NCBI GenBank assembly: GCA_037833965.1
Contig: AP031354.1
Coordinates: 28,994,001-29,058,000, forward strand
Direction: 5' to 3'
Source of the DNA: Marchantia polymorpha subsp. ruderalis
Taxonomy: Eukaryota; Streptophyta; Marchantiopsida; Marchantiales; Marchantiaceae
Length of the DNA: 64,000 bases
Part shown: in pieces, positions 12,934-21,339 of the stretch
Layout: every line of letters starts with the position of its first letter
Numbering within the stretch: position 1 is the stretch's first letter
Notes under the pieces: generated by a model
The model's input: the letters and a program-made list of their open reading frames with translations, nothing else
What the model was told of the DNA's origin: nothing
Database searches by the model: none
Translations under genes and position numbers: made by a program

Positions 12934-13302
12934 TTAAGTACATCGAGGACAAACCCATTGTCCAGCCGGAATAACATCGATAGGCGGAGTTAGGCACGAC
13001 ATGTGCCATCCCCTAGAGCAGCTATCACACACCAACATACGGGCCGCCTGACCAGCTGACCCACACAGCATGCACCTCAAGCCAGCACGTACTATCGCTA
13101 AGCTTGGGTCCATAGTGCCATCTACATTTGGGAGGTGGCATGGCGCACAATTGCGCACATGATCCTTCCAAACAACGCCGTCACGACTCTCCAACATGAG
13201 AACTCCAGAAGGTAACACCTCTCGCACTCGCAAGATTGTGCGTCCCGTCGTCACATCCAATGTCGTCGGTGCAGTCTGCTGTAGATAGACGTAGTCTCCC
13301 AC
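12934..13302 (-). CDS. Integrase tail with C-terminal PHD finger
   Basis: The segment starts with the small beta-barrel-like tail common after gypsy integrases (VGDYVYLQQ). It ends in a PHD zinc finger with the full Cys4-His-Cys3 pattern: CMLC, CDSC, W-H-MSC, then W-V-CPRC just before the stop. PHD fingers read histone H3 tails, often K4 state. In chromoviruses a chromodomain sits at this place and directs integration, so a targeting role is a reasonable inference. It is out of frame with the upstream integrase by one shift, near the VGDY motif, probably a decay indel. Confidence 0.85.
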   Translation of the reverse strand: MGDYVYLQQTAPTTLDVTTGRTILRVREVLPSGVLMLESRDGVVWKDHVRNCAPCHLPNVDGTMDPSLAIVRAGLRCMLCGSAGQAARMLVCDSCSRGWHMSCLTPPIDVIPAGQWVCPRCT

Positions 13303-14404
13303 ATGGAATCTACGAATCGATGGTCGATAACCTCCTCCCGAATGGTTGCATATCGCAACATATCTCTATGTTGAGCAATCGCAAGATTCTCAAATGCTGC
13401 AGGCATAACTCTCCGAAAGAGCTGTGCACGCTGAGAACATACTCTCACCCACATATTCGGGTCATCAAGGTTCACCATCCCGCTAGACTCACGACGAATT
13501 GATGTTGGCAAGTCTGGATTTCGGCCGTACAATAGGAAATATGGTGAGAAGGAAGCCAAGGATGCTTGACGACTGAACCGGTATCCCATGGCCAACCACG
13601 GTAGCTGGATATCCCAGTCCCCAAGATGACCTTTCTGTAGGCCATACTTGCGCAACGCCCTCTTCACCGTCTGTACAACACGTTCAGCCAAACCATCCGC
13701 CTTTGGATGATCTCCCGACGTGGTCCGATGATCAATCAGCGCCTTGTCACACAAAAGACTTGAAACTCACCCTGAAACTCCGTCCCCTGATCGGTTAACA
13801 CCTCAACTGGTGCACCATAGTGACTAAGCACTCTGTCAAGGAAAGCATACGCTACTCTCTCACTTGCCTTGTCAGGTAATGCCACCAACTCAATCCACTT
13901 GGAGAAATGCTCCACCATCACCAACACATACCGATGATGTCGTACAATCAAAGGTAGTGGTACATCAAAGTCCAAACTCAAACGGTAACCCAACCCCATG
14001 ATGGGTAATGGATGTAACACTGGTGTTGGGGCATTGAATGATGCCCTCACCTGATCACAAACCATGCAACGTGATACCAACTGATGTACCTGAGTATGCA
14101 TACCACGCCACCAATACTGACCAAGGAGTAAGCTGTATGTACGCTTCACTCCAAAATGTCCCAACTCCTCATGAGCATGCGTCACAATGCGTGCTTTCTG
14201 AGCTGGATGTGGTACTACTCGTACCCTACCGTCCTCCCACACTCGGAGAACATGTGATCCCTCCAATCGGTATCTCTTCGCCCGTTGGAGAACACGATCT
14301 CGCTCCTTGGCACCTACTGTGCCTGACACCGTGCTGGTCCGTAGGAACTCCAACACCAATGCATCATCGTGAACATCACGCTGATCCACACCACCATCCT
14401 CAAC
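13251..14404 (-). pseudogene. Integrase (HHCC and DDE core), frameshifted
   Basis: Zinc-binding N-terminus: H-EELGH-F then C-MVC about 30 residues later. Catalytic triad: D in LSLDFDVP, D in EVLTDQGTEF, and E in DGLAERVVQTVKRAL. Between the second and third acidic residues the frame changes at about 13750 (GEFQVF versus LCDKALIDHRTTSGDHP), so the core is split into 13736-14404 and 13251-13754. A TAG at 14405-14407 separates it from the RNase H part in the same frame. Confidence 0.88.
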
Positions 14405-16060
14405 CTAAGGATCTGAAGATCGACCATCTACTCTATGACTAGAGTAAGATGTTAGATGATCCTCTTTGCTTGAGTTTCCACCTAACCAACACATGAAGGC
14501 AGATGCATGCCAACCAGGCACCATCTCCTTGTCAACCTCACCATGCCATCTAGCTCCAGTGTCATCCTCGTGGCTAGTGCATGGGTTTCGACTCAAACCA
14601 TCGGCATCCAGGTTTGCAACTCCAGGTCTATGCACTACCTGAAAATCGTACTCCTGTAAGATCAGAGCCCACTGGGCAAGCTTCCCTGTGAGCTTGTCAG
14701 ATTCCATCAACCACTTGAGCGGCTGATGATCAGTAACAAGGGTGAACTGCGTACCAAACAAGTAACACCTGAAGTGTGCCACAGCCCACACCGCTGCCAA
14801 GCACTCTCCCTCGTACGAACTATACGGCGATTCCGCTTCATTGTTCGAACGACTAGCGTACGCAACCACAAACTCCTTGCCCTCATCATCACGCTGCGTC
14901 AACATCGCTTTAAGTCCTAACATACTCCAATCAGTGTGCAACTGGTATGGACGACCTCTGATAGGTCTCCTCAAGATGGGAGCGGCCACCAATCTGGCCT
15001 TGAGCTCAACAAAAGCTCTCTCCTGCTCATCTCCCCATTGCCACTCCTGATCTGTCTTCAGCAACTGGTTCAAAGGCTTGGCTATAGCAATGAACCCCTT
15101 CACATACCTCCGGTAGTAGTTCGCCAAACCCATGAATGCACGAACTCTACTCACATCCATGGGACGAGGGATGCGTGCAATAGCCTCCACCTTTGCTTGC
15201 TGAACTCCTAAACCACCTGGGTATATCACATGACCCAAGTACTCAAACTTCTCCTGGAAGAACTTACACTTCCCAGGATGTAACCTCAAACCATTAGCCC
15301 TCAACCGCTCAAACACAATCTGTAAATGTATCTGGTGTTGCTCCACAATGTCACTAAACACCAAGATATCATCAATGTAACATCTGACAAAATCCAGCCC
15401 CGCCAGGATTCTATCCATAACTCTCTGAAACTCAGCAGGTGCATTCTTCAACCCAAAGGGTAAGAATCGCCACTGATACAAACAATCCTTGCCGTGGGAG
15501 TTGACGCCCCAAAATGCTGTCTTGGTTTTGTCCTCCTCCCGAATTGGCAACTGATGGTATCCTGCCCGAAGATCCAAAGTACTAAAAATCCTCGCATGTT
15601 CCATCACATCGAAGATCTCCTTAGGTGTAGGCATGGCATACTTATCGGACTTCGTCTGCCAATTAATATGACGGTAGTCTCCACACATGCGCCTATCCGT
15701 GTAGTTGCCATGTACATCCTTCTTCACCGGCATGACAGTGGCTGACGCATACTCATCATGCGATAACTCCACTAATCTAGCCTCCAGTAAGTCCAACGGC
15801 CTACTCCGAATCAAATCTCTCTCCATCTCACTTTATCGATAAGGACGACGAAAGATTGGCGTATCACTAGCCAATTCTATCCGTATACCGGGTCCAATCA
15901 ACGCATCCAACTTCCTCATACTGAAGGCAAAACAACTCCTATAGTCTCGTAGGAAGTGTGTCAATCGTCGCCTCTCTCCTCCTGTGATCTGGGAACCAAT
16001 CAATGGCTCCCATTCCTCCTCCATAGACACACTAGAGGGAGGCGACATTGTCAATGGTTG
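14405..16060 (-). pseudogene. Reverse transcriptase and RNase H of the DNMT retrotransposon (one in-frame stop)
   Basis: RT motifs in order: VMPVKKDVHGNY, RMCGDYRHIN, STLDLRAGYHQ, FLPFGLKNAP, the catalytic YIDD (residues 150-153 of the 14405-15826 frame), GLRLHPGKCKFF, YLGHVI. The RNase H follows (LHTDWS with its Asp, YSSYEGECLA, LVTDHQPL, ADGLSRNP). This is the normal Ty3/gypsy arrangement. A TAA at 15833-15835 lies just before the conserved SEMERDLI segment, in the same frame as the sequence on either side. The frame is continuous with the DNMT upstream except for the TAG at 16061-16063. Confidence 0.93.
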
Positions 16061-17818
16061 CTACGCTACACACTGCAAAGCAGGGTTCTCCGTACCCTCC
16101 TTCGTAGCCACCTCCGCATGAGAATCCTCTCCAATTGCATGGGCTGCAACTCTTGCAAGTCCTTTCATCACGTCCCATAAACTCCAAGGATGACAAATAT
16201 CTCGCCTGTCGCCCCCAGCCATTGCCACTACCGTCCCGGTAGGCAATGAGCTAACAAGTGGTGTACTAACCATCAAATCAACGCGCAAACGGCGTTGCTC
16301 CGCCAAACCCAAGCTCACAATCCACGTCAAGCAGTTCAAGTTCATAGCTTGATCCAAAACCTGACAACGCGAAGCCTCTGAAACTGTAGCAGCTGCGGTC
16401 ACACCAGTCATAAATCCCATCGCACGCTCTCTCTCATCAGCTTTGGGCTCCACCAACTGATGGACGGTACTGTCCCACAGTAGTCCAGGTCCACCATCAC
16501 GATATGCATATGATGCCGGATAACTGACAAATGTAGGTAAAGCCATCCGAGGCTGACCTACGTGGTTCACCAACACCATACGTGACCTGTCAGCAACTCT
16601 CACTACCTGAGAGTGTCGGGAAACATCCAAGATACTGTCAACGGTGAGTGTAGGATCACGCTGCACAAAATCATAGGCATGACGCAATATCTCACGTGGC
16701 AAAATGTTGGTCCACCATAAACGCGCACGATGAGCACGTGATCCAACCCTCGCAGCATCCAATAGTACTGCTGATCCAATCCATGCTCGGACCTGATGGA
16801 CACTTGCCATCAACTGGACCCGAGTGTCACCCAACAATGGTACGTTCTCCAAAATGTATGTTGGAGAACGTGTCTGCTGCACCTGGAGATGACGTAACAC
16901 TCGCATCATCTCCCAAAACATCCGAGATCTAGGATCATGCAATCCGATCCCATGTCCAGCGCGTGTGTGTCCCTGACATGGCCAACCCGCAATCACCATA
17001 TCAATATGACCAACGCGGTCAAGATCCGGCGCCCCTAGCAACGAAATGTCTGAAGGCAACGCCTTCTGGTATCCTCGAACAGCTGATCGCGGCAACAACG
17101 AAGGAAATCGCTGCATCAACTGTGCAACATGTCGTGAAGAAACTCGACGTGCAGTCTCGTCCTTCTCCACATACAAGTATCTTCGTACGAGAATACCTGA
17201 TTGCAACACTGCAGCCAAACCAGTGCTGATCCTACCAAAAAGATCCAGCAAACAAACACCCTGTGGGAAATACTCCCATGCAATAGGTGTAGTAACTAAT
17301 GGAGACAATGCGCTAGAACCACCAACTAGCCGATCAACTGAAACCTTCTCTGGCTCTGCTGGTAAAGAGGCTTCACTCCAAGCCTTTGTCACCAACCTAT
17401 CAGCCTCCAACTGTAGTGCCGGGCACGAACTCCACAATGGAACATCTAAGGGTGAAGTCACCGCCGCTGTGAAACTCACAACCTCCTCCACATCCTCGTA
17501 GACGGAGGTATCGTTGGCAAACATGTTCCCCTCCAACAAGTCATCGGGCCAAGATTGACTTGACTTACTCGCCAATGCGGCCTGCCAAGTCGTCTCCTCG
17601 AACAATGTAGCCGTTGAGGATGGGCCCTCAACCGTATTCTCACGTATCTCGGCACTCGTAGTAGTGACTCTCCCACGCTCACACGAAGTGGCTGCTACCC
17701 GAAATACTCGGGCCAAATCAATACCAGAGTCCATCAACTCCGTGGCTGAAAACAATGGAGATCGCAAGACTGAAGTGGCCATCCGCATCACTACACTAGA
17801 TGGCACGTCTACGTCCAC
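16061..17818 (-). CDS. C5 cytosine DNA methyltransferase domain inside the retrotransposon polyprotein
   Basis: Transfers methyl from S-adenosylmethionine to cytosine C5. Motifs in the usual order: motif I LLDLFGRISTGLAAVLQSG (about 190-208, SAM binding), motif II acidic VEKDE, motif IV VIAGWPCQGHTRAGHG with catalytic Cys281, motif VI ILENVP (322-327), motif VIII SRAHRARLWW (about 360-369), motif IX ERERAMGFMTG, and motif X LDQAMNLNC. A target-recognition region of ordinary length lies between VIII and IX. The first 170 residues and the last 80 have no recognised domain. It is in one frame with gag upstream and RT downstream. All visible catalytic residues are kept, so this segment could be active if expressed. 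Affinity within the DNMT family cannot be settled by eye. Confidence 0.92.
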   Translation of the reverse strand: MDVDVPSSVVMRMATSVLRSPLFSATELMDSGIDLARVFRVAATSCERGRVTTTSAEIRENTVEGPSSTATLFEETTWQAALASKSSQSWPDDLLEGNMFANDTSVYEDVEEVVSFTAAVTSPLDVPLWSSCPALQLEADRLVTKAWSEASLPAEPEKVSVDRLVGGSSALSPLVTTPIAWEYFPQGVCLLDLFGRISTGLAAVLQSGILVRRYLYVEKDETARRVSSRHVAQLMQRFPSLLPRSAVRGYQKALPSDISLLGAPDLDRVGHIDMVIAGWPCQGHTRAGHGIGLHDPRSRMFWEMMRVLRHLQVQQTRSPTYILENVPLLGDTRVQLMASVHQVRAWIGSAVLLDAARVGSRAHRARLWWTNILPREILRHAYDFVQRDPTLTVDSILDVSRHSQVVRVADRSRMVLVNHVGQPRMALPTFVSYPASYAYRDGGPGLLWDSTVHQLVEPKADERERAMGFMTGVTAAATVSEASRCQVLDQAMNLNCLTWIVSLGLAEQRRLRVDLMVSTPLVSSLPTGTVVAMAGGDRRDICHPWSLWDVMKGLARVAAHAIGEDSHAEVATKEGTENPALQCVA

Positions 17819-17836
17819 AACAGATGATGTAAGAAC

Positions 17837-18388
17837 CTATGTTCTCACTCCAGTGTCACTAGGCGGTGCAGGTCTCATAGATGAACTGCCACCCACCTCC
17901 GACAACAAAAAGGACTGGGGAAGTCTAAACTGACGTCCACCCTCACCCCTCTGAGGGTTCAACTCCACAGTCGCACCACGTGGCTCTGAAGTGCGGGCAC
18001 CACCTCTGGTAACTGCAATTGATGCCTCAACCTGTGCTGCACTGTCCAAGTAGGAGAAATCCTCTCCCTCGTAAGGTGTGGAAGTGCTCGCCACCATACC
18101 AACCATAGCAACAAGCCTTTGCTCCAACTGCTCAATCCAAGCAGCCATAGCGCTCTCTGTGGCTGAAGTAGCACTCGTTGCGGTATGCTCAATGGCACCG
18201 ATACCTCTACCACCTCTACCGCCTCTGCCACCTCGGCCACCTCGGCCACCTCGGCCTCATGGGGCATCACCGCCACGACCTCTACCTCCAGATCTCAACT
18301 TAGGATGAAGGTCAAAACAACGCTCTCGAGGGTGACATGGTCGACCACAATGATCACACGTCACCTGAGCCGGCTGTGGCCTAGCCTA
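17837..18388 (-). pseudogene. Second CCHC knuckle, Gly/Arg-rich tract and linker of the gag region
   Basis: In the polyprotein frame: a canonical knuckle CDHCGRPCHPRERC (CX2CX4HX4C), a run of GRG/GGR repeats from a GGCCGAGGT-type tandem repeat (18215-18265), then a linker with MAAWIEQLEQRL. It is broken by TGA at 18257-18259, where CGA (Arg) fits the repeat, and bounded by TAGs at 18386 and 17837. Nucleic-acid binding is the likely role. Confidence 0.75.
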
Positions 18389-19522
18389 AGAAGTTTGTAC
18401 CCCTCTCTCCTGGGGACAATCCTTCCTCAAATGACCACCTCCGCATGTCCAACATGACGGTTCCTGTGGTTGGCCCGAAAATGAAGGCAGTGGTGGTCGC
18501 GCACTAGGCTCTCGGTGATCTGAAGGAGGTCGTGTATGACCTCCACGACTCCCACCCATGGGACGAGACTGTGCTGAACTGTGTGGGATACGCAAGGTAG
18601 TAGTTGTGTCCCTCGCAAATGTAAACGTTACCACTATCTCCTCCACCATGTTAAGCTCAATCTTCTCAGAAAGAGCAAATACATGGGCTAATGTGGGTGA
18701 TGAGTCGCTCATGAGAGTAGCATCACGCACTCTCCTCCGCAACTCTCTGTCCAAAATCCGATACCAGTACTGGACAGCCTGTGCCTTAGTCACACCGTGA
18801 GTAACCGAGATTAGCCGTCGCATACGAGTGTATGCCTCACGAAGACTCTCACCAATCTTCCGCTCAAACTCCTGGAGGCTCCTCAACTTCTCCGTCTTGA
18901 CCTCCTGATAATTCTTCCTCAACCTCTGGAAGAACTCAGGATTGGGGCTAAACGAAGGTACGCCATTAGCATCTCTCCTTGTGCTGCCACCATCAATGCT
19001 CACAGTACCACTGCTGGTACTGGTACTAGTTGCGCCAACTGCTTCACTGGTACCCTCACTGATGCTACTACTCGCACCTCCACTGATGCCGATACTCGCA
19101 CCTCCACTGGTACCCACCCCACCCTAGGTAATGGATAAGTAGTTCGAAGACCAATGGCGCCTCCATGCATCAATCTCCGTAGCATAATCTCTCCCAAACT
19201 CATGACAATCGTCCATGGGAGGCCCCTCCAAATGCTGGAATAACCCCTTCCACGCAAAGAAGGGTGTGAACAACGTGGGGTTACGCAAAAACTGCATATC
19301 ACACCACGTGTCGAACTCCTGTAAAAAATCATCGAGCTCGATGGTGCCCACTGCACCAGAGTATCGTCGAGGGCCCTTCACGGCCCCGTACATCCCGTCC
19401 ATGTCCCAAATCAATGGGGTTGGAACATTGGACGATATCACTACCGAAGACTCTGTGTCTGCAACACTCTGGTCCTTCTCCGCAATAACTGGCGAGATAG
19501 GTAAAGGTAGCCGATACCTCAA
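18386..19522 (-). pseudogene. Gag of the DNMT Ty3/gypsy element (one in-frame TAG)
   Basis: The N-terminal part has the retrotransposon gag pattern (YSGAVGTIELDDFLQEFDTW, HLEGPPMDDC, a tryptophan-rich helix). A Gly/Ser/Thr-rich spacer follows the TAG at 19124-19126, then a helical segment (FERKIGESLREAYTRMRRL), then a zinc knuckle CWTCGGGHLRKDC that is one residue shorter than the usual CCHC spacing. The frame is the same on both sides of the stop. The start is not fixed; the frame is open above 19522 with no good ATG. Confidence 0.8.
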
Positions 19523-19655
19523 CCCACTCCGCGTAAATCCACCGCGGTCCTCAACAGGACCACTAGACTGCTCCGTGATGACAAAACCTCAACTGGCAGC
19601 ACTGCCAGATCTCCATGCAATAACCCTATGTGCACCTTACGTCGTGTCGCACTAA

Positions 19656-20312
19656 GCTACTCTAGCCCTACTAGCTAAGGGGTATGGGCAACCTAACTTG
19701 TCATCACAACAAGAAGACTCTCACGGTCTACTGGTCATCACTCTAGTCTCACCGTGAGAGAAACAGAGATAGGCCGGCCGGTGATCAAGTCCAGCCCCCC
19801 CTATCGACAACACACAGGAGTAAAACTACTCCGGAAATCAGCGTCACCCCTACAGGGGCGCGCACTAGGAAGCAAGATTGGAGAGGATCCACACACAAAC
19901 AAACAGCTAGCAACAACTCTCTAGTCTAAAGGAAACACAGCACAAAACAAGACAACACACACGGGACATCGCATCAATTCGCGATCCTGATTCGATCTCC
20001 ATCGCACGCCATTTACGTGGGCCTCTAGCGCCTACGATGCCCTCTTCCACCAAATTGCAAACAAAAATTGTTTGAAAACTTCTTTTTTTTTTTTTTTTTT
20101 TTCTCTCTCTCTCTCTCTCTCTCTCCTTCACACAGGGGTCACATTGCCCCTCAACAAACACACTACTCACTGAAAGCTCAATATATTGACTACGTCATAT
20201 ATATATTTACAATGCTTTCAAAACATCAAGTTTACAGGTAGTGAGACCGGGTGCAAACTCCCGATCCCTTCAGTACATCTTGTCTAAACGCTACAGGTAG
20301 TTGCTATCAATT
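19656..20312. other. Leader-like DNA upstream of gag, with T and CT runs
   Basis: No gene recognised. It includes a poly-T run (20083-20102) followed by (CT)n to about 20124. No LTR matching 12353-12759 was found here, so the 5' LTR is either missing or displaced by the insertion that begins at 20313. Confidence 0.5.
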
Positions 20313-21339
20313 TGTAATAACCCACCAAAGGCTGAAACTGCAGTATGGTGGTAAAAAGGTCGAACCCACAGGGACAGAGGCAACACACAGAGTACAAAGT
20401 GTCACGTTTAACAGACTTTTGGAGAGTTTGAATTCTCAGGCGACTGTCACTCCCAGAAATACTGCAAGTGCTCAACTCGGAGGTCACTCGGAGGATGCAC
20501 AGTGCAGCGTAAGTCACTCAACACACACACCTGAAACTGAAAAAAACACACCACTCAGAGGTCGGTCAGGACCTCTGCTCAAGATTTCAGGGGGAAAGTC
20601 TCTCACGAGTACATTCAGAGGCTCTGCAGGTAGTGACTCCCAACTTTGGCTTTTACAACCCTTCCGCTAGTTTCTGCTAGCGCAGGGAACCCGGATTGGA
20701 CTTCCTACTTCGGAACGAAGTCACTCATACGCGGTGGACGTCACCCTCAACTCACACCAAGCGCAGAGAATACAGGTCCGACTGAGAAACTCAACTGAGA
20801 CACAATCCAGTAACACACACCATAACAGACTTTTGAGGAGTTTGAATCCTCAGGCACTAGTCATTCCCAGAATTACTACAGAGGTGTGCCCCTAGGGTGC
20901 CTTCTGCAGCGTAACCTGAATTGACAACCAAGGTTTACACGAAGTAGCAAAACTTCACTTTGGCATTCAGGGGAAACGTCCCGTAGGAGTACAATCAGGA
21001 TAAATCACTCGAAGGTGTAAGGGGGAACTGCTCAAGTATCTAACTCGCAACCGGCTCTGAGCATCGGCAATCACCCGCAGGTGTAGATCCGCACTACTCA
21101 AGTCTCTAACCGGTATACTAGCTCTGAACATTCAGCCGAAGGCCTTCAGCTACAAAATGCGGTACCTTCGTCAAGCTGTAGCTCCTCTGCGTGGTGCTAG
21201 AACTAAACACACAAACACGCAGAGAAAGTGAGTTCCTGATCTGTACTTCCGAAACTGGAAGAATCCCAAGGCAAGACGCCTTGAACTACTTTATACCTTC
21301 TAAGGTCCTAACTAACACTAAACTGCACTACCTGCTACT

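Larger units (their letters stand above)
12353..19655 (-). mobile_element. Ty3/gypsy retrotransposon carrying a DNA methyltransferase and a PHD finger
   Basis: Order on the minus strand: gag, CCHC knuckles with Gly/Arg-rich tract, C5 cytosine DNMT, RT, RNase H, integrase, PHD finger, polypurine tract, LTR. RT before integrase marks Ty3/gypsy. From 19522 to 13736 there is a single reading frame of about 5.8 kb broken by seven stops (lowest coordinates 19124, 18386, 18257, 17837, 16061, 15833, 14405), so gag-DNMT-pol was probably one polyprotein. Two further frame changes follow, near 13750 and 13290. I saw no convincing aspartic protease; a lone DSG at the start of the DNMT segment is the only candidate. 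As it stands this copy cannot encode the full polyprotein unless stops are read through. Confidence 0.9.

Noticed and set aside
13736-19522. Reassigned genetic code (TAG/TAA as Gln), suggested by many in-frame TAGs
   Set aside because: TGA for Arg and TAG or TGA for Trp also occur in the decayed elements, and ARPC1 and the hAT transposase read normally; C-to-T decay explains all.
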